Positions 1 to 8,535 of a DNA stretch of 64,000 bases are shown here, piece by piece (position 1 is the stretch's first letter; each line of letters begins with the position of its first letter). The notes under the pieces are model-generated. The model did not search any database. It saw only the letters and a list, made by a program, of their open reading frames with translations, and was not told where the DNA came from. A program made the translations under genes and the position numbers. Source of the DNA: JAFLCM01 sp964510955 (GTDB lineage Bacteria > Planctomycetota > Phycisphaerae > Phycisphaerales > UBA1924); assembly GCA_964510955.1 (NCBI GenBank), contig CAZEDW010000004.1:62001-126000 (forward strand), in the 5' to 3' direction.

Positions 1-2541
1 GCGGTCGCGGCCGCCCGCGGTTCTCCGTTCACGGCTCCGGCGTTCCCCCCCGGCGCGCCGTCGGGCCCGGGCCCCGGTGGGACCGGCGTTTGGGCCATTG
101 GCGCCCGCACACTTGGTGTCTGCGTGGTTGTCGGCGTGCTGGCCACGATCCTCGCGCTGCCCGCCGCCTGGGCCGCGCGGACCCGCCCACGGATGATCGC
201 CCTGAGCGCCCTGGCCCCGCTGCTGCTGCCGCAGTACCTCGTGTACGCGTCGTGGGGCTTGCTCCGCGCCCCGGGCACGAGCCTCGGCGACTGGCTCGAG
301 CGCCTCGGACCCGGGGCGTGGTGGGAGGTCATCCGGTGGGCCCAGGCGCTCGGTGGACTGGTGCTCTGGGCGTGGCCCCTGGCCCTGCTGGTGCTCGCGC
401 CGGCGGCGGCCGGCGTGGATGCATCCACACTCGATGCCCTGCGGCTCAGCGGCGCGGGGCCCATCCGCACGCCTCTTGTGCTGATATCTTCGCTCACCCG
501 TGCGATCCTCGGGGCGGCTTGCGTCGTATCGCTCGTCATGCTCGGCAGCGCGGTGCCTCTCCATGTCGCGCAGATCGACACGTGGGCCATCTCCGTCTGG
601 CGACAGCTGCAGGAAACCGGCGGCTCGCCCGGCGCCTGGCGCGCCGCGTTGCCCCTGATGTTCTGCACCCTGTCGGCGGGTCTGCTGCTGGCATGGTTCA
701 TCACACGCGAGCGCCCCGATGGCGGAACAGAGGCCGCCGAGCCGCGGGAGCCCGGCTCGCGGCGGACCGCCGCCCTGGCGATGCTCGTCTGGTGCGTCGC
801 CGTGGTCGTGCCCGCGATTATCCTGGCGCTGCACCTCAAGCAAGCCTCGTCGCTGCGCCGGTTCTGGCAGGAGTCCGGCGGGTCCGTGTGGGTTTCGACG
901 CAGGTTGCCCTCGCGGTGGGGTTCAGCGGCGTGCTGATCGCGGCCGCGACGTGTGTTGGCGCCGGCGCACCGGATCGCTCGGGTCCGCGCCGCGCGGCCC
1001 GCTGGACGCTCGCGCTCTGGCTGGCCGGCGCGCTGGCCCCCGGGGTTCTCATCGGTTCGTGCCTGTCGGCCCTCGGCGCGGCGTCCGCCCGCCTCGGGTT
1101 CATCACCGATACCTACGCCGGCGTGGTGATCGCCCACATCGTCCGGTTCGGAGCGGTCGCGGCGCTGGCTGGATGGTGGGCGGGGCGCGTCGAGCCGGGC
1201 GAACTCCGCGACGCCCGCCTGCTCGCCGGCGCCGGGCTGGCCCCGTGGTGGGCCGCTCTGGGGCGCCCGCGAGCCGGGTTGTTCCTGTCGTCGGGGCTGG
1301 TGATGCTGGCCCTGAGCTTTCACGACATCGAGGCCGCGGTGGTAGTCTCTCCGCCTTCGGAGGCCACCCTCAGCCAGCACATGCTCAGCCTGCTGCACTA
1401 TCTCCGGGACGAGCAGCTCACCGCCGGGACGCTCTGGTTGCTCCTGATCGGGATCGCGATCACCCTGCTCGCGGGGCTTGCGTGGCTCCGGCCGCGCGCC
1501 CTGATCCGGGGCGGAGCGGCGCTGATGCTGCTGATGGCGGCGATGAGTCTGATCGGCTGCCGTGAGGCCGCGGGTCAGGCCGGCGACGCCGCCGCAGCGC
1601 CCTTGCCCGACGCCCGGGTCATCGGTGAGCCCGGGCGCGCCCCCGGCCAGTTCGTCAAGCCGCGGGCCATCGACACCGACGGCGAGAACATCTGCGTCGT
1701 GGACATGACCGGTCGATGCCAGATCATCGCGTCCGACGGCAGGCCTGTCTGCTGGTGGACCATGCCGGCGCTGGACCGCGGCAAGCCGACGGGGATTTCG
1801 TTCGTTGAACCGGCGACGCGCGGCGGCTCGTCCGCACCGGTCTGGTTCGTGGCTGATTCGCACGAGCACCGGGTCGCCGCGTACCCGCCGCCATTGACTC
1901 CCGGCAGCGACAACCCGATCGCGTTGCAGTGGGGAGGTTACGGGCCCGAGCCCGGCCACTTCACGTTCCCATCCGATGTGCTCGCGGTTGAAGGAACATC
2001 GCCGGAGGGAAGGCGTTACTACGTCAGCGAGTACGGCGGGAACGACCGCGTCAGCGTGTTCGACGCCAACCGCGACTTCATCTTCAGCTTCGGCGCCGAG
2101 GGCGACGGTGAGGACCCGGCGCACGTTCAGTTCCGGCGCCCGCAATCACTCGTGCTCGACAAGCAGACCCGGACGCTCGTGGTTGTCGATGAGTGCAACC
2201 ACCGGGTCGGGCTGTTCACGCTCGACGGGACGCTCAAGAAATGGATCGGGCGAGCCGGCGCGGCCCCGGGCACCGGTCTGGGCGAGTTCAACTACCCCTG
2301 CGGCATGTGCCAGCTGCCGGATCGGACGCTCCTCATCGCCGAGCAGGGCAACAGCCGGGTGCAGCGCGTGGACATCGACCGCGCGGCGGGCGTGGCGGTG
2401 TATGGCCGGCGCGGGCGGGGCGTCGGCGAGCTCGATGCCCCCTGGGGCATCGCCTACGCCCGCGGCGAGGCCTATGTCTGCGACGCGGGCAACCACCGGA
2501 TCAGCGTGTTCAGGGTCCCCGGCCTGGGAGGCCCCGGATGA
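1..2541 (+). CDS. ABC transporter permease (iron type) fused to NHL-repeat lipoprotein, 5' partial
   Basis: The frame is open from the first base, so the true start lies upstream; 846 codons are visible. The first ~500 residues are strongly hydrophobic, with many membrane segments and two EAA-like loops (LRLSGAGP near 430-480 nt and ARLLAGAG near 1210-1240 nt). This is the two-domain layout of FbpB/ThiP-type permeases that move a substrate handed over by a binding protein. After the last membrane segment comes a lipoprotein-like signal ending LIGC (Cys codon 1558-1560), then ~325 residues of NHL-type beta-propeller repeats (GQFVKPRAID, GHFTFPSDV, FRRPQSLV, GEFNYPCGM, LDAPWGIAY). No stop separates the two parts. 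Either this is a real fusion, or the NHL lipoprotein is also made from an internal start. Its stop overlaps the next start (ATGA), so it is co-transcribed with the VWA module. Confidence 0.75.
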   Translation, partial: AVAAARGSPFTAPAFPPGAPSGPGPGGTGVWAIGARTLGVCVVVGVLATILALPAAWAARTRPRMIALSALAPLLLPQYLVYASWGLLRAPGTSLGDWLERLGPGAWWEVIRWAQALGGLVLWAWPLALLVLAPAAAGVDASTLDALRLSGAGPIRTPLVLISSLTRAILGAACVVSLVMLGSAVPLHVAQIDTWAISVWRQLQETGGSPGAWRAALPLMFCTLSAGLLLAWFITRERPDGGTEAAEPREPGSRRTAALAMLVWCVAVVVPAIILALHLKQASSLRRFWQESGGSVWVSTQVALAVGFSGVLIAAATCVGAGAPDRSGPRRAARWTLALWLAGALAPGVLIGSCLSALGAASARLGFITDTYAGVVIAHIVRFGAVAALAGWWAGRVEPGELRDARLLAGAGLAPWWAALGRPRAGLFLSSGLVMLALSFHDIEAAVVVSPPSEATLSQHMLSLLHYLRDEQLTAGTLWLLLIGIAITLLAGLAWLRPRALIRGGAALMLLMAAMSLIGCREAAGQAGDAAAAPLPDARVIGEPGRAPGQFVKPRAIDTDGENICVVDMTGRCQIIASDGRPVCWWTMPALDRGKPTGISFVEPATRGGSSAPVWFVADSHEHRVAAYPPPLTPGSDNPIALQWGGYGPEPGHFTFPSDVLAVEGTSPEGRRYYVSEYGGNDRVSVFDANRDFIFSFGAEGDGEDPAHVQFRRPQSLVLDKQTRTLVVVDECNHRVGLFTLDGTLKKWIGRAGAAPGTGLGEFNYPCGMCQLPDRTLLIAEQGNSRVQRVDIDRAAGVAVYGRRGRGVGELDAPWGIAYARGEAYVCDAGNHRISVFRVPGLGGPG
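1513..1560 (+). other. Possible internal translation start and lipobox for a separate NHL lipoprotein
   Basis: A GGAG (1513-1516) lies 8 nt before an in-frame ATG at 1525. The 11 residues from that ATG are hydrophobic and end in the lipobox LIGC. A separate NHL lipoprotein could therefore be produced inside the fused frame. The peptide is short and lacks the usual basic N-terminus, although Arg residues lie just upstream in the fused reading. It is a candidate only. Confidence 0.35.
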
Positions 2542-5531
2542 TCTTCGGCCCCTTTCAGACCGAGCGCCCGCTGTGGCTGCTGCTCGCCCCCATCTGCTGG
2601 GTGCTGGTGTTTGTCCTGTCGCGACGCAGCCTGTCGGGGCTTGGGCGCACCGGGCGGTGGACGGCAATCGTCATCCGCTGCCTGGTGTTCGCGATCCTCG
2701 CCGCGGCGCTCAGCGAGCCCAGCCTGCGCCGCGTGGCCAAGGGCGTGGCGGTGGTGCTGGTCGTGGACAAGAGCCAGTCGATGCCCCCGTCGGGCATGGA
2801 CAAGCTGAAGAAGCAGATGTCGGAGGCGGTCAAGAGCGCGCAGCGCGACGACCGGCTGGGCGTCATCACGGCGGCGGAGCAGGGGCGGGCGCAGGAGATT
2901 CCCTCGGCGGCTGTGCCCCCGGCGGTGCTGGTGCAGGACCGCCTGGTCAAGGGGGATGACTGGGACCCCGGCCCGCGCGAGGCGACCAACCTGGCCGAAG
3001 GGGTGCAGCTTGCGCTCGCGGTCAAGCCGGAGGACGCCGCGGGGCGCATCGTCGTGCTCAGCGACGGGAACGAGAACAAGGGGAGCCTTCTCGACGCGGC
3101 CCAGGCCGCCAAGGCCGCGGGCGTCCCGATCGACGTGCTGCCGGTGGCGTACGACATCAAGGGCGAGGTGATGCTCGACCAGGTGGTGGCGCCGTCCACC
3201 GCCCGCAAGGGGCAGACCGTGGACGTGCGCCTGATGCTGACGGCGACGCGGGCCACGTCGGGCAAGATCGGCCTGATGGTCAACGGCAAGCCCTACGACC
3301 TGACGCCGCGCGAACCGGGGAACATGGAGAAGGTGCAGCTCGTCGAGGGCAATAACGTTCTGAAGGTGCCGGTCGAGCTCGCGCAGGGCGGGCCGCAGCA
3401 GTTCGAGGCGGTGTTCGAGCCCGACCAGCCGGAGGCGGACCGCTACGTTCAGAACAACAAGGCCCAGGCCGTCACGTTTGTCAGCACCGAGGGCCGGGTG
3501 CTCCTGCTGGCGGACGACGACAAGGCCGCCGACCCGATCGCGCGGGTGCTCAACGCGGGCAAGCTGGGGGTCGAGGTGATGCCGCCCAGCAACGGGCCGC
3601 AGTCGCTCGTGGAGCTTCAGAAGTACGACGCGGTGATGCTGGTGGACGTGCCTGCGTCGAGCTTCAGCGGGCGGCAGATGCAGGAACTGGTGGCGTATGT
3701 GCGTGATTCAGGCGGCGGGCTGGTGATGGTGGGGGGGCCCAACTCCTTTGGGGCTGGAGGCTGGATCGGTACGCCCCTGGCCGATGCCCTGCCCGTGAAG
3801 CTCGACCCGCCCCAGAAGCGCCAGATCCCGCGCGGCGCCATGGTGCTGATCATGCACTCGTGCGAGATGCCGCAGGGCAACTTCTGGGGGCAGAAGACCG
3901 CCGAGGCGGCGGTGGGGGCCTTGAGCCGCCTGGACCTGGTCGGCATCATCGAGAACGCCATGACCGGGCACGGGTGGGTCTACCAGCTCGCCCCCAAGGG
4001 CGACGGCGTAGATGTCGGCAAGGCGATCCAGAACCTGCGCTTCAGCGACATGTTTGATTACACGCCCTCGCTGCAGGACGCGCTCACGGCCCTGCAGAAC
4101 GCCAAGGCGGGGTTCAAGCATGTCCTGGTCATCTCCGACGGCGACCCGCAGGGGCCGCCCGCCTCGATGCTGGCGCAGTTCGTGGCCTCCAAGATCACGA
4201 TCAGTTGCGTCGAGGTCTTCCCGCACGGCGGCTCGTTCGGGGGCACCATGGCCAACATGGCCAAGATGACCGGCGGCAACCACTACGCCATCAACCAGCT
4301 CGGCCAGATCGCCAAGCTGCCGCAGATTTTCATCAAGGAAGCGCAGACCGTCAGCCGGACGCTGATCTGGGAGGGCGATCCGATCCGCCCGAGCGTCGGG
4401 GGCGCCACCGAAACGATGCGCGGGATGGGGCAGCTGCTGCCGCCGATCACCGGCTACGTCGTCACCGCCGACCGCGAGGGCCTGTCGCAGATCACAAGCC
4501 GCGCGCCCGGCGAAAACCCCGACCCTATCACGGCGCAGTGGCAGTTCGGGCTGGGTCGGACCGTGGCGATCACGAGCGACTCGGCGTCGCGCTGGAGCCC
4601 GTCGTGGCTGTCGTGGGACCATTTCCGCTCGTTCTGGGAGCAGCACGTGCGCTGGGTCATGCGCCCCGGCGGGTCGAACAACGTGAGCGTCGTGACGCAG
4701 AACGAGGGCGATCAGACCCATGTGATCGTGACGATGCTCGACGCCGCCGGCGAGCCGTTGAACTTCGCCAAGGTCGACGCCCGGGCGATCTCGCCCGAGC
4801 TGGCCTCGCTGCCCTTCGAGGTGCGTCAGACCGGGCCGGGGCGGTACGAGGGGCGATTCACCAGCGCGGGGGCAGGGGCGTATCTCGTCAACCTGCGATA
4901 CGACGCGCCGCGACCCGACGGCGCCGGCTTGGAGAGCGGTTCGGCCCAGGTGGCGATCACCCGCACCGGCGCCGATGAATACCGCACCCTGCACGACAAC
5001 GCGCCGCTGCTGGAGCAGGCCGCGGCCCTGACAGGTGGGCGCGTGCTCGGCCCGGACCCGACCAAGGACGACCTCTTCACCCGTGACGGCCTGACCATGC
5101 CCGTGGCCCTTCGCCCGGTGTGGCTTGCGACAGCACTGGCGGCGATCGGCCTGTTCCTGGTGGACGTGGCGGTCCGGCGCGTGCGCATCGACATCCCAGC
5201 GATTGTCCGCACGCTCCGGCGCGGGGCTTCGCGGGCGGCGGACAAGCGTGGCGTCGAGGGCCAGACCCTTCTGCAGGCCCGAGAGAAGGCCCGGGCCCGG
5301 ATGGCCGAGAAGGCCGCCGACGCCGCCGCCAAGGCGCAGACCAAGTTCGAGGCGCCGACCGACGGTCCCGCGCCCGGCCCGGTCGTCTCCGCGCCGAGGG
5401 CGCCCATCGAAACCAAGGCCGTCAAGCCCTCCCAGGGCGATCAAGGCACCGAGCAGGACGGCATGTCGCGCCTGCTCCGCGCCAAACGAAAGGCACGCGA
5501 AGGGATGGGGGATCAGGAAAATGAACAGTGA
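2538..5531 (+). CDS. Membrane-anchored VWA / glutamine-amidotransferase-like protein
   Basis: 997 aa. Two N-terminal membrane segments (about residues 11-27 and 42-57) are followed by a VWA domain with an intact MIDAS start (D77-K-S79-Q-S81). A middle class-I amidotransferase-like fold (about 310-430; LLLADDDKA, MLVDVPAS, GGGLVMVGGPNSFGAGGW) lacks an obvious catalytic Cys-His pair. A second VWA-like stretch includes VLVISDGDPQGPP. The C-terminal membrane segment is near 862-880, and a charged Ala/Lys-rich tail follows. Proteins of this build are common in planctomycetes beside MoxR and DUF58 genes; the role is probably metal-dependent protein binding at the membrane. ATG at 2538 is chosen because it overlaps the preceding stop by 4 nt. 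It opens MoxR/VWA module 1. The molecular function is unproven. Confidence 0.85.
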   Translation: MIFGPFQTERPLWLLLAPICWVLVFVLSRRSLSGLGRTGRWTAIVIRCLVFAILAAALSEPSLRRVAKGVAVVLVVDKSQSMPPSGMDKLKKQMSEAVKSAQRDDRLGVITAAEQGRAQEIPSAAVPPAVLVQDRLVKGDDWDPGPREATNLAEGVQLALAVKPEDAAGRIVVLSDGNENKGSLLDAAQAAKAAGVPIDVLPVAYDIKGEVMLDQVVAPSTARKGQTVDVRLMLTATRATSGKIGLMVNGKPYDLTPREPGNMEKVQLVEGNNVLKVPVELAQGGPQQFEAVFEPDQPEADRYVQNNKAQAVTFVSTEGRVLLLADDDKAADPIARVLNAGKLGVEVMPPSNGPQSLVELQKYDAVMLVDVPASSFSGRQMQELVAYVRDSGGGLVMVGGPNSFGAGGWIGTPLADALPVKLDPPQKRQIPRGAMVLIMHSCEMPQGNFWGQKTAEAAVGALSRLDLVGIIENAMTGHGWVYQLAPKGDGVDVGKAIQNLRFSDMFDYTPSLQDALTALQNAKAGFKHVLVISDGDPQGPPASMLAQFVASKITISCVEVFPHGGSFGGTMANMAKMTGGNHYAINQLGQIAKLPQIFIKEAQTVSRTLIWEGDPIRPSVGGATETMRGMGQLLPPITGYVVTADREGLSQITSRAPGENPDPITAQWQFGLGRTVAITSDSASRWSPSWLSWDHFRSFWEQHVRWVMRPGGSNNVSVVTQNEGDQTHVIVTMLDAAGEPLNFAKVDARAISPELASLPFEVRQTGPGRYEGRFTSAGAGAYLVNLRYDAPRPDGAGLESGSAQVAITRTGADEYRTLHDNAPLLEQAAALTGGRVLGPDPTKDDLFTRDGLTMPVALRPVWLATALAAIGLFLVDVAVRRVRIDIPAIVRTLRRGASRAADKRGVEGQTLLQAREKARARMAEKAADAAAKAQTKFEAPTDGPAPGPVVSAPRAPIETKAVKPSQGDQGTEQDGMSRLLRAKRKAREGMGDQENEQ

Positions 5532-5674
5532 AAAGTGAAAAGCGAAAGAATCAGGAGCTTTGATTCCACTCCCTTCTTCATTCCCCTCCGAGCCCTTCCA
5601 GCGCATCTCGATCTCGCGGCGGTCCAACGACTTCCCGACACTGCCCACATCCCAGCGCCCACGTCCAACACGCC

Positions 5675-5716
5675 CCTCTGATTCCGCTCTGCTCCCTCCG
5701 AGCTCTCTGAGTTGAA
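5675..5716. repeat. Solo copy of the 42-nt cassette-end repeat, abutting the moxR start
   Basis: The reverse complement begins TTCAACTCAGAG and matches the repeat at 6742-6783 at 35 of 42 positions. It ends 3 nt before the moxR ATG (5720), so it supplies the sequence where a Shine-Dalgarno would sit (GAGTTGAAGAA). The rest of the 188-nt spacer holds a short gtgaaaa-type tandem (5527-5547) and a 6-bp inverted repeat (GAATCA 5548-5553, TGATTC 5561-5566). No gene was seen there. Confidence 0.8.
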
Positions 5717-5719
5717 GAA

Positions 5720-6736
<1,017 letters not shown>

Positions 6737-6741
6737 TGTGT

Positions 6742-6783
6742 TTCAACTCAGAGGGATCGGAGAGGACAGAGGGGAATCGGAGG
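6742..6783 (+). repeat. Left outer inverted repeat of the GxxExxY cassette
   Basis: Purine-rich on this strand, built from CGGAG/CAGAG words and beginning TTCAACTCAGAG. It starts 5 nt after the moxR stop codon. It pairs with 7496-7537. Confidence 0.85.
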
Positions 6784-6832
6784 GCGGATTGAGATTGGGT
6801 CATCGGCGGCCGATGGCGTGGGGTGAATACCG

Positions 6833-6868
6833 GTAGAGATCGGAGTTGGACAGAGTGGGCGGATTGGG
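6833..6868 (+). repeat. Left inner repeat of the GxxExxY cassette
   Basis: Begins GTAGAGATCGGAG and contains GGACAGAG. It is a diverged copy of the outer repeat, and its inverted partner lies at 7422-7448. It overlaps possible upstream starts of the GxxExxY frame, one reason to prefer the downstream ATG at 6909. Confidence 0.6.
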
Positions 6869-6908
6869 CGGGTCTCGTGAACTGGACGCCTGTGTCAGCG
6901 TGATCGCG

Positions 6909-7391
6909 ATGAGTGCTGAATCAACAAACGCCCGGTGTGTCCCGATTCCGCCAGAGTGGAACGCGCTCACGGAGCGCATCATTGGGTGCGCGATCGAGGT
7001 GCACCGGCTTCTAGGCCCGGGGCTGGTTGAGAAGCTGTACGAAGCCGCGCTGGTTCATGAACTCGGGCGTCAGCAAACTAAGTGCGCCGAGCAGGTGGCC
7101 GTGCGGGTGCCGTACAAGGACATCGTGCTACCCGAGCAGCGGCTCGATTTGGTGGTGGCCGATCTGGTGATCGTTGAACTCAAGTCCGTGGACAAAGTAG
7201 CAAACATCCACCTCGCCCAGGTGCAGAGCTATCTCCGCGCCACCAATCTCCCGCTCGGGCTATTGATCAACTTCAACGAAACCCGCCTGGTGGAGGGCGT
7301 CCACCGGCGCATCCATGGCCCCGGCGTCACGGCGAAACTCAGGCATCAAGCCGAAGTCGCCGCCAACAGTCCCAGTCCCACCGCTTCATAG
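6909..7391 (+). CDS. GxxExxY family protein (PD-(D/E)XK-like fold)
   Basis: 160 aa from ATG 6909; TTG 6846 and GTG 6900 are alternative upstream starts. The family core is clear: ERIIGCAIEVHRLLGPG, then GLVEKLYEAAL (the GxxExxY motif), then RLDLVVADLVIVELKS, which fits the D...ExK core of PD-(D/E)XK nucleases, and QVQSYLRAT and GLLINFN at the end. The biological role of the family is unknown; a nuclease-like activity is inferred only from the fold. The gene lies inside inverted repeats and interrupts the moxR-DUF58 pair, pointing to acquisition as a cassette. It reads in the same direction as the host operon. Confidence 0.9.
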   Translation: MSAESTNARCVPIPPEWNALTERIIGCAIEVHRLLGPGLVEKLYEAALVHELGRQQTKCAEQVAVRVPYKDIVLPEQRLDLVVADLVIVELKSVDKVANIHLAQVQSYLRATNLPLGLLINFNETRLVEGVHRRIHGPGVTAKLRHQAEVAANSPSPTAS

Positions 7392-7421
7392 ACATGGTAA
7401 CTCCGATTGCAATCCGGTTCT

Positions 7422-7448
7422 CTGCCTCCGTCTCCCTCTGTTCTCTAC
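7422..7448 (-). repeat. Right inner repeat of the GxxExxY cassette
   Basis: The reverse complement begins GTAGAGAACAGAGGG. It is the inverted partner of 6833-6868, with the first seven bases identical and the same CGGAG/CAGAG word structure. Confidence 0.6.
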
Positions 7449-7495
7449 ACGCGTTTTCCCAGACCCCACGACAACCAAGACCCACACAAATCTCC

Positions 7496-7537
7496 CCTCC
7501 GATTCCCCTCCGTTCCCTCTGTTCTCTCTGAGTTGAA
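7496..7537 (-). repeat. Right outer inverted repeat of the GxxExxY cassette
   Basis: The reverse complement matches 6742-6783 at 36 of 42 positions, with the terminal TTCAACTCAGAG and the inner GGGGAATCGGAGG identical. It ends 5 nt before the DUF58 GTG start at 7543. Confidence 0.85.
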
Positions 7538-7542
7538 TTCGA

Positions 7543-8535
7543 GTGCTCCGCACCGCTGCTCCAACCCGCCCCGCCAAGCTCGACGACCTGCTCTCGGGCC
7601 CGCTCGTTGCGCGCCTGACGCAGCTCGACGTCGCCTCACGCAAGGTGTTTGTGGGCCGGATGAAGGGCGAACGCCGCTCCAAGCGCCGCGGCGAGTCCAT
7701 CGAGTTCGCCGACCACCGCCAGTACGTCGTCGGCGACGACCTGCGGCGCATCGACTGGAACATCTTCGGGCGCCTCGACCGCCTCTTCATGAAGCTGTTC
7801 CTGGAAGAGGAAGACCTCTCGCTCCACGTCGTCGTTGACTGCTCCGAGAGCATGGGCTGCGGCGAGCCAGAGAAGTTCGCTTTCGTCCAGCGGGCCGCCG
7901 CCGCCGTGGCGTATGTCGGTCTGGCCAACCTCCACCGGGTCAGCGTGACGGCGATCGCGGACCAATCCGTGCCTGTCGACGCGGCCGAGTCTCCGGTCAA
8001 CGGGGGTCCGAGCGCCCCGCCTGTGTCCGGTGGCGCCGGGGGCATCGTTGGCACCGTGAAAAACCTCCGCGGCAAGCGCCGCGCCGCCGAGTTGGGCGCC
8101 TTCCTGTGCGCGCTTTCTCCGTTCGGACCCTCCCGCTTCACCGAGGCGTGCAAGCGCATCGCCCTTGCCCGCAGCGGCAAGGGCGTCATGGTCATCCTCT
8201 CCGACTTTCTCTACAAGGAAGGCTACGAGCAGGGCCTCCGCTACCTCGTCGGGCGCGGCTACGACGTGGTGTGCATCCAGGTGCTCAGCCCTCAGGAGAT
8301 CGACCCTACCCTCGGCGGCGACCTGCGCCTGCGTGACGTTGAAGACAGCGACCGCACCGAGGTCACCATCTCGGCGCCGCTCTTGAAGCGGTACAAGCAA
8401 ACCCTCGCGGCGTACTGCGACCGGCTCCGGCTGTTCTGCGCCCAGCGCGAGATCGCCCACATCGTCGTCCAGAGCGACCTCTCGGTCGAGTCGCTCATGC
8501 TCGAATACCTGCGGGCGAGGGGGGTGCTCAAATGA
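7543..8535 (+). CDS. DUF58 domain protein (module 1)
   Basis: 330 aa. The DUF58 hallmark is present: GESIEFADHRQYVVGDDLRRIDWN (split here as GESIEFADHR, then YVVGDDLRRIDWN at residues 61-73), followed by LFLEEEDLSLHVVVD. A VWA-like fold follows, with D99-C-S101-E-S103 as MIDAS residues. GTG 7543 is used because an in-frame TGA at 7534-7536 blocks any earlier start and the N-terminus matches family length. Soluble and probably cytoplasmic; a predicted partner of the MoxR ATPase. It overlaps the next gene by 4 nt (ATGA). A DUF58 paralogue is at 18938-19867. Confidence 0.92.
   Translation: MLRTAAPTRPAKLDDLLSGPLVARLTQLDVASRKVFVGRMKGERRSKRRGESIEFADHRQYVVGDDLRRIDWNIFGRLDRLFMKLFLEEEDLSLHVVVDCSESMGCGEPEKFAFVQRAAAAVAYVGLANLHRVSVTAIADQSVPVDAAESPVNGGPSAPPVSGGAGGIVGTVKNLRGKRRAAELGAFLCALSPFGPSRFTEACKRIALARSGKGVMVILSDFLYKEGYEQGLRYLVGRGYDVVCIQVLSPQEIDPTLGGDLRLRDVEDSDRTEVTISAPLLKRYKQTLAAYCDRLRLFCAQREIAHIVVQSDLSVESLMLEYLRARGVLK

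Larger units (their letters stand above)
6742..7537. mobile_element. Inverted-repeat cassette carrying a GxxExxY gene
   Basis: A 42-nt repeat at 6742-6783 recurs in inverted orientation at 7496-7537 (36 of 42 identical). A second, more diverged pair is nested inside (6833-6868 and 7422-7448; 18 of 27 aligned positions identical). The only gene between them is the GxxExxY ORF. The cassette starts 5 nt after the moxR stop and ends 5 nt before the DUF58 GTG, splitting an otherwise tight MoxR-DUF58-VWA operon. No transposase is present. It is either a non-autonomous mobile unit or a repeat-bounded gene cassette; mobility is inference. Confidence 0.55.

Noticed and set aside
3481..3800. Active glutamine amidotransferase in the VWA protein.
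   Set aside because: The fold looks class-I-like, but I could not place a catalytic Cys in a nucleophile elbow or the following His-Glu; called fold-like only.
6742..7537. Reading the repeat-flanked region as a classical insertion sequence.
   Set aside because: No transposase, no clear target-site duplication, and the only gene is a GxxExxY protein. Kept as a cassette of unknown mobility.
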